A stretch of 64,000 nucleotides of DNA, taken from positions 1 to 64,000 of the forward strand of contig CACJFJ010000004.1 in the NCBI GenBank assembly GCA_902592675.1, given 5' to 3'. Positions 53,064-62,199 of this stretch are shown piece after piece (the stretch's first letter is position 1; every line of letters starts with the position of its first letter). The position numbers and the translations under genes were made by a program. Source of the stretch: an uncultured Pelagibacteraceae bacterium (GTDB lineage: Bacteria > Pseudomonadota > Alphaproteobacteria > Pelagibacterales > Pelagibacteraceae). The notes under the pieces are model-generated. The model was not told the DNA's origin, did not search any database, and saw only the letters and a program-made list of their open reading frames with translations.

Positions 53064-54125
53064 TTAGAAGCAAACTATATGATCAATATGAATTGGTCTT
53101 TTGATACCAAATTTTTCATCCACTTCATGTTGGTGTATATGGTGTGAGTGAACAAATACTGGAATTAAAGTATTACTTGGGGCTCTAAGAGTATAAATAA
53201 AATTAGTGCCTCTAAATTTTCGATCAACTACCTCAAGTTTTAAATTACTTGTATCATCATGCTCTAAATCTTCTGGCTGAAGTAATAGTTGCACATTGGC
53301 ACCTTCTGGATACTCTTTTATAAAATTCCCTTCAATAGTACCTAAATCCCAGTTTTCTAAAGTATTTTTTCCAGTCACCTTTGCTGGAACTAAAATTCCT
53401 CTATTCAAAAAATTGACTACTTCAATAGAATTTGGCAAATGATAAACCTTGTAAGGATCATCAAATTGTTTCAGTTCTTGATTTAAAATTATTCCACATT
53501 TAGATCCTAAATAAAATGCCTCATAAGAGTCATGAGTAACAATGATTGTTGTGATCTTTAATTTATTTAAAATTTTTTTTAATCTTACTTGAATTTCTTC
53601 TTTAAAACTTTGATCTACATTTGATAATGGCTCATCAAGTAACAACAAGTCTGGCTGCATTATCAATGATCTTGCTAAGGAGGCTCTTTGGGCTTCACCA
53701 GCGCTTATCTCATGAGGATATTTATTAAGTATGTGGAATATATCTAATAAATCTACTATTTCTTTTAAACTAATTTTTTTCTCTTTTTTTTCCTTATTTC
53801 TTTCAGAACCAAGCGAAATATTTTTTTCAATAGTGTAATGTGGGAATAGGCTGTTATCTTGAAAAGCGAGTGAAACATTTCTATCCTCTGGCTCTAAATT
53901 AATATTTTCAGAAGATAAAGTTTTTCCATTTAGTATGATTGATCCTTTTTTTAATTTTTCAAGGCCCGCAATCGTTCTTAAGATTGTGGTTTTTCCAATT
54001 CCCGAAGGACCCAAAAGACATATTACATCGCCTTGATTTTCAATTGCAAAAGAAACATTTTTAACTTTAGTTTTGTTACCTACATTAAAATCAACGTTGT
54101 TAACTTCAAAAAAATTTTTAGTCAT
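53064..54125 (-). CDS. fbpC: Iron ABC transporter ATP-binding protein
   Basis: ATPase of 353 residues. Walker A is GPSGIGKTTILRTIAG (about 38), Q-loop region FQDNSLFPHYTIEKNI (about 87), signature EISAGEAQRASLARSL (about 139), Walker B LLLLDEPLSNVD (about 159) and HDSYEAF (His switch). The C-terminal TOBE-like domain (about 240-353) is typical of Fe(III)/spermidine/molybdate importers. It overlaps fbpB by eight bases. Iron assignment comes from the binding protein. Confidence 0.93.
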   Translation of the reverse strand: MTKNFFEVNNVDFNVGNKTKVKNVSFAIENQGDVICLLGPSGIGKTTILRTIAGLEKLKKGSIILNGKTLSSENINLEPEDRNVSLAFQDNSLFPHYTIEKNISLGSERNKEKKEKKISLKEIVDLLDIFHILNKYPHEISAGEAQRASLARSLIMQPDLLLLDEPLSNVDQSFKEEIQVRLKKILNKLKITTIIVTHDSYEAFYLGSKCGIILNQELKQFDDPYKVYHLPNSIEVVNFLNRGILVPAKVTGKNTLENWDLGTIEGNFIKEYPEGANVQLLLQPEDLEHDDTSNLKLEVVDRKFRGTNFIYTLRAPSNTLIPVFVHSHHIHQHEVDEKFGIKRPIHIDHIVCF

Positions 54126-55737
54126 TATTATCTCTTAAAATATATTTAGATGTAACAATTATGAAGAAAGTTGCAATCAAAATCAAAAATAATGAAGGTA
54201 CCGCTGCAGCCTCAAGTAAATCCTCTGATGCAGAGATATAAGCTGTTGTTGCAAAAGTTTCAAAATTAAAAGGTCTTAAAATGAGAGTAATTGGTAGTTC
54301 TCTTATTATTTCTAAAGAGACTAATATTCCAACAAACAATAAAGAATTTCTCAAAAAAGGAATATGGATATTCATAAAAGTTTTTCTTTTTGAGTAACCA
54401 AGTAAATATGAGCTTTCATCAACTGAAATATTAATTTTCTCATAGCCTGATTTAATTCCATTGTATGCAAGTGAATAAAATCTAATAAAGTATACAAGCA
54501 CTAATCCAAGGATTGATCCTATAAAAACTTTTTTGATAGAAACAAAACCCAAATTTTTAATCACACTATCATCAAACCATGCAATAAAGGTTATGAATGC
54601 GACAGCTAAAATAACTCCAGGAATTGCATAACCTGAAATAGATAATGTGGATAAAATATTTAACGTTTTATTTTTATTTACTCTGTTTCCGTAATTGGAA
54701 ACTAAACCAAATATTATCAACAACAGACTTGATAAAATTACTAAATAAAGAGTATTCATTAATAAATCTAAGATTTTTAAATCAAACAAATTTTCTGGAA
54801 ATTTAATTGTCCAATACATCATCTGACTAAGCGGAAATAAAAAGCTCAAAAAGAATACTAAAAAACAAAAAGAAAAAGCTAAGAAAGCTTTTTTACCTGA
54901 AAGTTGTATTTTTTGTTTTTGTTTAAATCCTGCCTTAGTATTGAAGTGATATTTGGCATTTTTTCTCGATAAATTTTCTAAGATAAAAAGCGCAAAAATA
55001 AATAACAATAAAAAGAAAGATAATTGATTTGCAAATGCTAAATCATCAAAAGCAATCCATGAATTATAGATACCCGTAGTTAATGTATTTATTGAGAAGA
55101 AATCTACTGCACCAAATTCAGCAAGTGTTTCCATGGCCACTAGCGATAAGCCAGCAACTATAGCAGGTCGTGCTGCTGGCAGAATAATTGAGTAAAATGC
55201 TTTAAACTTTGTAAACCCTAGGTTTTTCCCCAAATCAATTATGTTTTGTGACTGATATAAAAATGACGCTCTAGCTAGAATATAAACGTAAGCATAAAGT
55301 GAAAACGAAATTGATAATACTACACCTAATAAACCATCAAATTTAGGAATGCTTTGATTGTAATTACCCTCACCAAATAAATTTTTTAAAATAGTATAGG
55401 CGGTTCCATAATTTTCAAAAAAAGCTGTTAATGAATACGCATAGATATAAGGGGGTACAGCAAAAGATAGAATTAGTGCCCATTTAAAAAAATTACTAAA
55501 CGGAAAATTAAAAAATGAAACTAAGTAAGCTGATCCTGTCCCAATAAAAAAAGTTAAAATTAAAACACTCACCAATAAGATTAGAGAATTGAAAATATAC
55601 TCCATTAAAAAAGTATCTTTTAATACTTGATAGTAATTAGAGGTATTCTCAAAAAAACTAGAAAAAACTGTTAAAATTGGAATGATTACAAATAATGAAA
55701 TTACAAAAGAAGATATATACCAAAAATTTATTCTCAT
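54118..55737 (-). CDS. fbpB: Iron ABC transporter permease
   Basis: Fused two-domain permease of 539 residues with about twelve membrane segments. The inner EAA-type loops are visible twice: NLGFTKFKAFYSIILPAARPAIVAGLSLVAME (about 168-200) and DESSYLLGYSKRKTFMNIHIPFLRNSLLFVG (about 440-470), as in SfuB/FbpB importers. It carries Fe(III) across the inner membrane with FbpA and FbpC. A strong inverted repeat lies between it and the small Cys-protein gene upstream. Confidence 0.92.
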   Translation of the reverse strand: MRINFWYISSFVISLFVIIPILTVFSSFFENTSNYYQVLKDTFLMEYIFNSLILLVSVLILTFFIGTGSAYLVSFFNFPFSNFFKWALILSFAVPPYIYAYSLTAFFENYGTAYTILKNLFGEGNYNQSIPKFDGLLGVVLSISFSLYAYVYILARASFLYQSQNIIDLGKNLGFTKFKAFYSIILPAARPAIVAGLSLVAMETLAEFGAVDFFSINTLTTGIYNSWIAFDDLAFANQLSFFLLLFIFALFILENLSRKNAKYHFNTKAGFKQKQKIQLSGKKAFLAFSFCFLVFFLSFLFPLSQMMYWTIKFPENLFDLKILDLLMNTLYLVILSSLLLIIFGLVSNYGNRVNKNKTLNILSTLSISGYAIPGVILAVAFITFIAWFDDSVIKNLGFVSIKKVFIGSILGLVLVYFIRFYSLAYNGIKSGYEKINISVDESSYLLGYSKRKTFMNIHIPFLRNSLLFVGILVSLEIIRELPITLILRPFNFETFATTAYISASEDLLEAAAVPSLFLILIATFFIIVTSKYILRDNND

Positions 55738-55772
55738 AATTTATAATCCGCCTTATAAACATGAAAGTATTT

Positions 55773-55819
55773 TGTTCAAGGCCTTAATAAGGAGACAACT
55801 TAATTAAGGCGCTTGAACA
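55773..55819 (-). other. 16-bp inverted repeat upstream of fbpB
   Basis: TGTTCAAG and GCCTTAAT (55773-55788) pair with ATTAAGGC and CTTGAACA (55803-55819) with a single bulged base. On the minus strand it lies between the 56-residue Cys-protein gene and fbpB. No T-run follows, so it may be an RNA stability or processing hairpin that keeps binding-protein mRNA more abundant than permease mRNA, or a partial attenuator. Confidence 0.7.
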
Positions 55820-55828
55820 CCCAGAAAA

Positions 55829-55999
55829 TCAAAAATCAAATACTTTTAGGATATGCGGAACCTCCTCAGTTTTAATTTCTGAAAGCTTTCTGTTATTTAC
55901 TCTTTTATTGATTTTTTCACACTCCAAACTGCATGGGGAACATGCTTTGGAAGACTTATTTAAATCAACTTCAGAAATAAATTTCTTTTTTTCTTCCAT
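55829..55999 (-). CDS. Small cysteine-containing protein in the iron operon, 56 residues
   Basis: An ATG at 55999 opens a 56-residue frame with three Cys in KACSPCSLECEKIN (20, 23, 27), after a charged N-terminus and before a basic NKRVNNRKLSEIKTEEVP tail. The start lies four bases after the fbpA stop, so it is in the iron operon. The CxxC-x3-C set could bind iron or an Fe-S cluster. No family recognised; iron binding is inferred from the residues and the location. Confidence 0.65.
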   Translation of the reverse strand: MEEKKKFISEVDLNKSSKACSPCSLECEKINKRVNNRKLSEIKTEEVPHILKVFDF

Positions 56000-56002
56000 T
56001 GG

Positions 56003-57031
56003 TTACTTCCAACCAGCGGCTGTCATTACTTCTACTGCAGCAGCTTGGTTTTTTCCATAAGAAGCTAATTTAGTTTTCATATCTTGTTTGAAATCTAATC
56101 CTAAATTATTGACTACTAATGGATTTGGTGAAACACCATCAATCATTGGGAACTCAAAAGTATTATTTGTAAAATGCTCTTGAGACTCTGGAGTTAATAA
56201 AAACTCTACAAGTTTAACAGCGTTAGCTTTATTAGGTGCACCTTTTACTAAAGCAGCACAACTAACATTCATGTGCGTTCCTCTATCATTTTGATTTGGA
56301 AAGAAAGCTTTAACTTTTTTTGCAGCTTCTTGTTGCTCTGCACCTTTTTTACCTGATAACATGAGAGCTAAGTAGTAAGTATTAGCTACCGCAATGTCAG
56401 CCTCACCAGCTGCAACTGCCATTATTTGTGCTCTATCATTACCTGTTGGTGTTCTTGCCATATTAGCCACAACTCCTTCAGCCCATGCTGCTGTTGCAGC
56501 TTTTCCATTATTTTTAATCAAAGACGCTACAAGAGATTTATTATAAATATTGCTAGATTTTCTAATTACTAATCTACCTTTCCACTTTGGATCAGCTAAA
56601 CCTTCATAAGTCATTCCAGATAATTCAGCACCAGTTACTCTCTCTGGTGAGTAATAAATTATTCTTGCTCTTTTTGCGATTCCAACCCACTTGTTTGTTC
56701 TAAAGCTTTTTGGAACAGCATCTTTAATTGCTGCAGATGTTAAACCACTTTGAAGGGTGCCTTTAGCATCCATTGCACCACATCTTCCTGCATCTGCAGT
56801 GATGTATAAGTCAGCAGAAGAGTCTGCTCCTTCACTTATGATTCTTTTTTCTAAAGCACCTGATTTTCCGTTTATCAAATTAACTTTAATCCCAGTCATA
56901 TTTGTAAACTTGGAATAAAGCTCAGAGTCTGCTTTATAATGCCTTGCATTGAAAACATTAACCTCGTTGGCAATTGCAAATGATGATGCAATTACTGAAA
57001 TGATTAACGTAATAATTGATATCTTCCTCAT
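56003..57031 (-). CDS. fbpA: Fe(III) ABC transporter substrate-binding protein
   Basis: Periplasmic iron-binding protein of 342 residues with a signal peptide (about 1-21). FNARHYKADSELYSKFTNMTGIKVN starts the mature domain, and the Tyr pair in ANTYYLALML (about 218) matches the iron-ligand tyrosines of FbpA/FutA-type proteins. The promoter region carries overlapping Fur-like palindromes. The binding protein is first in the operon with the small Cys protein, fbpB and fbpC. Confidence 0.93.
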   Translation of the reverse strand: MRKISIITLIISVIASSFAIANEVNVFNARHYKADSELYSKFTNMTGIKVNLINGKSGALEKRIISEGADSSADLYITADAGRCGAMDAKGTLQSGLTSAAIKDAVPKSFRTNKWVGIAKRARIIYYSPERVTGAELSGMTYEGLADPKWKGRLVIRKSSNIYNKSLVASLIKNNGKAATAAWAEGVVANMARTPTGNDRAQIMAVAAGEADIAVANTYYLALMLSGKKGAEQQEAAKKVKAFFPNQNDRGTHMNVSCAALVKGAPNKANAVKLVEFLLTPESQEHFTNNTFEFPMIDGVSPNPLVVNNLGLDFKQDMKTKLASYGKNQAAAVEVMTAAGWK

Positions 57032-57083
57032 TTATTCTCCGTTATTTTTAGTTCTTCCGCATGATTTAATGAGAATGAGAACT

Positions 57084-57113
57084 ATTCGCATTGCGAATGA
57101 TTATCAATCGCAA
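57084..57113. promoter_or_regulatory. Overlapping Fur-like palindromes upstream of fbpA
   Basis: ATTCGCATTGCGAAT (57084-57098) is a perfect 7-1-7 palindrome, and TTGCGAATGATTATCAATCGCAA (57091-57113) is a near-perfect palindrome whose core resembles the Fur box TGATAATnATTATCA. The site is about 50-80 bases upstream of the fbpA start, and between fbpA and the LysR gene. It is most likely the iron-responsive operator for the iron transporter. Confidence 0.7.
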
Positions 57114-57125
57114 TAGTGTCGCAGT

Positions 57126-58019
57126 CTATTGAGACTTCCAGTCGCCTATTTTGCTAAATAAGAAATTTCTAAAAGCTGTTACTCTAGCTGTGTTTTTAAG
57201 AGATTGAGGATACACAAAATGTGCTTCCGTGATTGGTCCTTCTGATTTTGGAAGTACTTTAATTATATTTCTTGAATTACTAACAAGATATTCTGGTAAT
57301 GCAGCTAAGCCAACACCGGCCTCTACCGCTAAAAGTAATCCCATTACGCTATTTACTTTCATAATTGACTTTCGCTTTTTACCATCATGCATTCCTAATT
57401 TTAGCGCCCAATCTGGATTATAAACTGGTGATGGTGCCCCTTTTCCGAAAGATATGAATTTATGTTTATTTAAATCACTCATTGTCTTAGGCATACCATG
57501 TTTTTCCAAATACTTGTTAGAACCATATATAAAGTATTTAAGATCGATCAATTTTTTTTGAATATAATTTAACTGTTTTGGTCTTCTCATAAAAATACCA
57601 ATATCAGCTTGTCTAGTGCTTAAATCTAACTCCTTGTCCTCGAAAATAAGTTCTATTTCTACTTCAGGGTTTAGACGCATAAATTCTTCAATCCTTGGTG
57701 TTAACCAATGTGTACCAAAACTTCTAACTGTTGTAATTGTTAATTTACCGGTAGGTTTATTTTTTTGATCTCCTAGAGAAGTTTCAACTTCTTTTAATTT
57801 GCTAATAACTTCATGAGCAGTTTTAAAAACATATTCTCCATTTTCTGTAAGCGTGAGCCCTCTTGCATGTCTTTCAAATAACTGAACTTTTAGATCCTGT
57901 TCTAAAGATTGAATTTGTCTACTAATTGCAGATTGGCTTAGGTTTAAATTAACAGTGGCATTAGTAAAACTTCCAGCCTCAGCTACTGCATGAAAAATCT
58001 TAAGTTTGTCCCAATCCAT
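57126..58019 (-). CDS. LysR-family transcriptional regulator
   Basis: Regulator of 297 residues. The helix-turn-helix is AVAEAGSFTNATVNLNLSQSAISRQIQSLEQDLKVQLFER (about 11-50) and the rest is a LysR effector domain with ERHARGLTLTENGEYVF, IGIFMRRPKQLN and LLAVEAGVGLAALPEYLV. It shares one base with the acuI stop. Likely regulates an adjacent gene such as acuI or the folE-acuI unit, but the effector is unknown. Confidence 0.93.
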   Translation of the reverse strand: MDWDKLKIFHAVAEAGSFTNATVNLNLSQSAISRQIQSLEQDLKVQLFERHARGLTLTENGEYVFKTAHEVISKLKEVETSLGDQKNKPTGKLTITTVRSFGTHWLTPRIEEFMRLNPEVEIELIFEDKELDLSTRQADIGIFMRRPKQLNYIQKKLIDLKYFIYGSNKYLEKHGMPKTMSDLNKHKFISFGKGAPSPVYNPDWALKLGMHDGKKRKSIMKVNSVMGLLLAVEAGVGLAALPEYLVSNSRNIIKVLPKSEGPITEAHFVYPQSLKNTARVTAFRNFLFSKIGDWKSQ

Positions 58020-59020
58020 TATTTATTTAAATCAACCAAAACTCTCCCAGAAATTTCACCCTTTAATATTTTAGGATAAGTTTCAATTAACTCCTCTAAG
58101 CTAACTGTTTGAATTGATTTTTCTATTAAATTAAAGTCAATTAGTTTTGCTGCTTCACCCCAAATAAATTCTCTTCTTTTGATACTGCAATTAGCAGAGT
58201 CCATTCCCCAAAGTTTTATTCCTCGTAACATAAATGGAATAACATTAGTGTTAAGTTCATTAGTACTTGCATTACCACAGACTGCTATTATTCCATTTGA
58301 ATTAGTTTGAACAATTGCATTTGCTAAAATTTTTCCACCGACTGTATCAACTACTCCATCCCATAAACCTTTATCTATAAGCTTAGGATCTTTATCAAAT
58401 TCACTGCGATTTATAACATTTTTAGCACCTAACGATTTAAGATAATCTGCTTTTGAGTCTTTACCTGAAACAGCTGTTACATTGTAACCCATTTTATTAA
58501 GTATCATTACTGCAATACTTCCAACTCCCCCTGATGCTCCGGTAACTAAAACATCATTTACTTTTGCACCAAGTAATATTTCTTCTCTTGCTTTAATTGC
58601 AAATGCAGCCATCAAAGAAGTAAAGCCTGCAGTTCCTAAAATCATTGCTTGTTTACTAGTTAAGTCATCTGGTTTCTTAACTAAAAAATCACCATTGACT
58701 TTAGCCATTTGCGAGTAACCACCATAAAAGATTTCTCCAACTCTAAACCCAGTTAAAATTACTTGATCACCTGACTTAAACTTTGAATTTTCACTATCAA
58801 CAACAGTTCCTGAAAAATCAATTCCAGGGATGTGAGGAAATTCTTTTACTAATCTTCCCCCATTCTTTAAAATCATTCCATCTTTAAAATTTAGATCTGA
58901 ATAATCTACTTTGATAGTGACATCGCCATGTTTTAAAAAACTTTTATCTACTGATTTTACTTCTCTTGTAAAGTTGTCACCTTCTTGATTTAAAACTAAT
59001 GCTCTAAATTGATCTGACAC
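58019..59020 (-). CDS. acuI: Acrylyl-CoA reductase-type medium-chain reductase (AcuI/YhdH)
   Basis: NADPH-dependent oxidoreductase of 333 residues. FRALVLNQEGDNFTREVKSV start, SDLNFKDGMILKNGGRLVKEFPHIPGIDFSGTV (about 41-72) and LVTGASGGVGSIAVMILNKMGYNV (cofactor motif, about 157) match the AcuI/YhdH family. AcuI reduces acrylyl-CoA, a toxic product of DMSP breakdown. It shares one base with the LysR gene and starts two bases after folE. The DMSP link is family knowledge, not visible here. Confidence 0.92.
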   Translation of the reverse strand: MSDQFRALVLNQEGDNFTREVKSVDKSFLKHGDVTIKVDYSDLNFKDGMILKNGGRLVKEFPHIPGIDFSGTVVDSENSKFKSGDQVILTGFRVGEIFYGGYSQMAKVNGDFLVKKPDDLTSKQAMILGTAGFTSLMAAFAIKAREEILLGAKVNDVLVTGASGGVGSIAVMILNKMGYNVTAVSGKDSKADYLKSLGAKNVINRSEFDKDPKLIDKGLWDGVVDTVGGKILANAIVQTNSNGIIAVCGNASTNELNTNVIPFMLRGIKLWGMDSANCSIKRREFIWGEAAKLIDFNLIEKSIQTVSLEELIETYPKILKGEISGRVLVDLNK

Positions 59021-59022
59021 TT

Positions 59023-59643
59023 TTAATCTTTTGAATTGCTAATTAACCTTAAATATCTATTTTGATAACTTAGGTCTTCTTTGAATTGACCTAAATAATA
59101 ATTTGTAACTGTTGTTGCTTGTTCTTTTTTAATTCCTCTCATTGTCATGCACTGATGAGTTGAGTCTATGGTGACTGCTACACCTTTAGCATCCAAAGCC
59201 TCCATTAGTGTATTCGCAATTTGCATAGTTAATCTTTCCTGAGTTTGCAATCTTTTAGAGAAAACCTCAACAACTCTGGCTAATTTACTTAACCCCACAA
59301 CTCTTTCATTTGGGATGTAAGCAACATGAGCTTTACCAATAATAGGTGCCATGTGATGCTCACAATGACTTTGAACAGAAATATTCTTTTGAATAACCAT
59401 GTCATCATATCCATCGACATCGCCAAATGTTTTATCTAAAACTTGGATAGGATCTTCTTTATAACCTTTGAAGTACTCTTTAAAAGCTTTAACAACTCTT
59501 TTTGGTGTTTCTAGAAGCCCCTCTCTGTTAGGATCTTCCCCCATCCAAGTTAAAATTGTTTTAAAAGCTTCCTCAGCATCTTTATCAGAAATTTTTTTTA
59601 TTTCTTGTTCATTATTTGTGTCTTTTACTAATTTCATTGGCAT
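59023..59643 (-). CDS. folE: GTP cyclohydrolase I
   Basis: Folate-pathway enzyme of 206 residues. GDVDGYDDMVIQKNISVQSHCEHHMAPIIGKAHVAYIPNERVVGLSKLARVVEVFSKRLQTQERLT gives the zinc and active-site residues (Cys and His in SHCEHH; the second His in MAPII...), and TIDSTHQCMTMRGIKK follows with the second Cys near residue 179. It starts folate synthesis from GTP, which fits the pab genes elsewhere in the window. The pair with acuI in one strand is likely positional. Confidence 0.95.
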   Translation of the reverse strand: MPMKLVKDTNNEQEIKKISDKDAEEAFKTILTWMGEDPNREGLLETPKRVVKAFKEYFKGYKEDPIQVLDKTFGDVDGYDDMVIQKNISVQSHCEHHMAPIIGKAHVAYIPNERVVGLSKLARVVEVFSKRLQTQERLTMQIANTLMEALDAKGVAVTIDSTHQCMTMRGIKKEQATTVTNYYLGQFKEDLSYQNRYLRLISNSKD

Positions 59644-59714
59644 GTTTTATACATATAATTTGTCTATTTTAAAATATTTAAAATGTAAATATATATGCTA
59701 CATAATCACTTAAT

Positions 59715-60182
59715 ATGTTCAAAAAAAGAGAAAATGTGCTTGAAATAGAAGAGGGAAATCTGCTTTCCCCAAAATTTGATAATGATGGACTAATACCTGT
59801 AATTACTATGTGCCACAAAACTAAAGATGTTTTAATGCACGGATACATGAATGTAGAAGCTTTAAAAAAAACTATTGAGACTAAAGAAGCTCATTATTTT
59901 AGTAGATCAAGAAAAGCTATTTGGCATAAAGGTAAAACTAGTGGATTTATTCAAAAAGTAACACAAATTAGAATTGATGATGATCAAGATTCTATTTGGC
60001 TAACTGTAGATATTGGAAATGGATCAAGTTGCCATGTTGGATATAGATCTTGCTTCTATAGAGAAGTTCCAACTGGTCCAATAGATAATGCTAGAAAAAT
60101 AGAAATGAAATTTTTAGAAAAAGAAAAAAAATTTGATCCTGAAAAAGTTTACAAAGATCAGCCAAATCCAACTAAAATTTAA
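59715..60182 (+). CDS. hisI: Phosphoribosyl-AMP cyclohydrolase
   Basis: Histidine pathway enzyme of 155 residues. HGYMNVEALKKTIETKEAHYFSRSRKAIWHKGKTSG (about 36-71) and VDIGNGSSCHVGYRSCFYREV (Cys ligands for zinc, about 96-116) are the family motifs. It opens the PR-AMP ring. Divergent from folE and one base before the DUF2237 gene. The stand-alone HisI without HisE is usual for many alphaproteobacteria. Confidence 0.95.
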   Translation: MFKKRENVLEIEEGNLLSPKFDNDGLIPVITMCHKTKDVLMHGYMNVEALKKTIETKEAHYFSRSRKAIWHKGKTSGFIQKVTQIRIDDDQDSIWLTVDIGNGSSCHVGYRSCFYREVPTGPIDNARKIEMKFLEKEKKFDPEKVYKDQPNPTKI

Positions 60183-60557
60183 ATGAAAAAAAAACAAAAA
60201 AATGTTCTTGGCGAAGAACTTGAGGAATGTTCTTTAGACCCACTTACAGGTTGGTATAGAGACGGTTGTTGTAATACAGATGAAAATGATCATGGAGTTC
60301 ATACTGTTTGTGCGAAGGTAAATAATGAATTTTTACTTTGGTGTAAAGACGCTGGGAATGATTTGATTACTCCACACCCAGAATTTGGTTTTCCTGGTTT
60401 AAAAGATGGAGACGGATGGTGTGTGTGTGCAACTTGGTATGCTAGAGCTGTAGAAGCTGGTAAAGGTTGCCCGATTTTTTTAAAGAGCACTCACGAAAAC
60501 ACACTTAAAATTTTACCAATCGAAACTTTAAAGAAATTTGCAATAGACCTATCTTAA
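60183..60557 (+). CDS. DUF2237-family protein
   Basis: Protein of 124 residues with the DUF2237 motifs: LGEELEECSLDPLTGWYRDGCCNTDENDHGVHTVCAKV (about 9-45) and GDGWCVCATWYARAVEAGKGCPIFLKSTHE. Conserved Cys and His residues suggest metal binding. The family is widespread and uncharacterised. It directly follows hisI on the plus strand, so may be co-expressed; convergent with the ETF-quinone oxidoreductase gene. Confidence 0.9.
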   Translation: MKKKQKNVLGEELEECSLDPLTGWYRDGCCNTDENDHGVHTVCAKVNNEFLLWCKDAGNDLITPHPEFGFPGLKDGDGWCVCATWYARAVEAGKGCPIFLKSTHENTLKILPIETLKKFAIDLS

Positions 60558-62177
60558 TTACATATTACCATACTTAGGTCCACCACCACCTTCTGGAGTA
60601 ACCCAAGTAATATTTTGAGAAGGCTCTTTGATATCACAAGTTTTACAATGAATACAATTTTGTGAATTAATCACAAACTTTTGAACATTATTTTCATTTT
60701 GAACCTCATAAACTCCAACTGGACAATATCTTTGAGCAGGTTCATCAAATTTTTCTAAAGTATAATTAATTGGCAAATTTGGATCTTTCAATTTTAAATG
60801 CACCGGTTGATTATCAGCGTGATTTGTTCCAGTTAAATATACCGAGCTTGTTTTATCAAAAGTAATGATATTATCAGGTTTTGGATATTCAATTTTAGGC
60901 ATTTCATTTGCTGGCTTAAGTGTTTCGTGATCAGCATGTTTGTGTTTTAAAGTAAAAGGCATTCTACCTCTGAATAAAATTTGATCTATTCCTGTAAAAA
61001 TAATTCCTAAAATAAGACCCCAGCTAAAACTTGGTTTAACGTTTCTAGCTTTGTAGAGTTCGTCATAGACCCAGCTTTTTTTAAACTTTTCCTCAAAAAT
61101 TGATAAATCTTTTTTAAGTTTAAAATGTTCATCAATAGTTTCAGCAGCTATCATTCCACTTTTCATAGCTGTGTGCGAACCTTTTATTTTAGGCATATTA
61201 AGTGTACCCGCATCACACCCAACAAGTAATGCTCCAGGCATAAACATTTTTGGTAAACTTTGGAAACCACCTTCAATTAAAGCTCTAGCGCCATAAGAAA
61301 TTCTCTTTCCTCCATCAATAATTTTTCTGATTGCTGGATGAGTTTTAAATCTTTGGAATTCATCAAAAGGAGATAGGTGAGGATTTTTATAATCTAATCC
61401 AATGACATAGCCTAAAAAAACTTGTTTATTTTCAGCATGATAAATAAAACTTCCGCCATAAGTGTTTTTATCTAATGGCCAACCAGCAGTATGCATGACC
61501 ATACCTTCTTCATGATTTTTTTCGTCAATTTCCCAAATTTCTTTAAAACCAATTCCATATTGTTGTGGGTCTTTTCCTTTATCTAATTCAAACTTGTTAA
61601 TTAATTGTTTACCCAAATGACCTCTACAACCTTCTGCAAAAACAGTTACTTTACCTACAAGATTAATACCAGGCTCATAACTATCTTTTTTGTTTCCCTC
61701 TTTATCTAAACCCATATCTTGAGTGGCCACTCCTTTAACAGACCCATCATCGTTGTATAATATTTCGCTTGCAGGGAATCCTGGAAAAATTTCAACACCG
61801 AGTGCCTCAGCTTGTTCTGCAAGCCATCGGCATAAGTTTGCAAGGCTTATAATATAATTCTTATGATTTTTTTGAACCGCTGGAAGTAACCAAGTTGGCC
61901 AACTTAATGATTTATGTTTTCCTAAAAATAAAAATTTTTCTTTAGTAACTTTAGTTTTGATAGGTGTATCTAATTCTTTCCAACCAGGTATCAATTCATC
62001 TAATGCTCTTGTTTCAAAAACATTCCCACTTAATATATGTGCACCTATCTCAGACGCTTTCTCTAACAAGCAAATATTTAATTCTGAATTAAGTTGTTTT
62101 AATTTAATTGCGGTGGCCAATCCTGACGGACCTCCGCCTACAATAACTACATCATATTCCATTGTCTCTCTGGACAT
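60558..62177 (-). CDS. Electron transfer flavoprotein-ubiquinone oxidoreductase
   Basis: Membrane-associated flavoprotein of 539 residues from the ATG at 62177 (a TTG at 62183 would add two) that passes electrons from ETF to ubiquinone. The FAD motif VVIVGGGPSGLATAIKLK is near residue 10, HILSGNVFETRALDELIPGW follows, and the C-terminal [4Fe-4S] domain has CPVGVYEV and NSQNCIHCKTCDIKEPSQNITWVTPEGGGGPKY. It is in the same direction as etfAB. Confidence 0.95.
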   Translation of the reverse strand: MSRETMEYDVVIVGGGPSGLATAIKLKQLNSELNICLLEKASEIGAHILSGNVFETRALDELIPGWKELDTPIKTKVTKEKFLFLGKHKSLSWPTWLLPAVQKNHKNYIISLANLCRWLAEQAEALGVEIFPGFPASEILYNDDGSVKGVATQDMGLDKEGNKKDSYEPGINLVGKVTVFAEGCRGHLGKQLINKFELDKGKDPQQYGIGFKEIWEIDEKNHEEGMVMHTAGWPLDKNTYGGSFIYHAENKQVFLGYVIGLDYKNPHLSPFDEFQRFKTHPAIRKIIDGGKRISYGARALIEGGFQSLPKMFMPGALLVGCDAGTLNMPKIKGSHTAMKSGMIAAETIDEHFKLKKDLSIFEEKFKKSWVYDELYKARNVKPSFSWGLILGIIFTGIDQILFRGRMPFTLKHKHADHETLKPANEMPKIEYPKPDNIITFDKTSSVYLTGTNHADNQPVHLKLKDPNLPINYTLEKFDEPAQRYCPVGVYEVQNENNVQKFVINSQNCIHCKTCDIKEPSQNITWVTPEGGGGPKYGNM

Positions 62178-62199
62178 ATTCAATTTTTTACAGATTATA

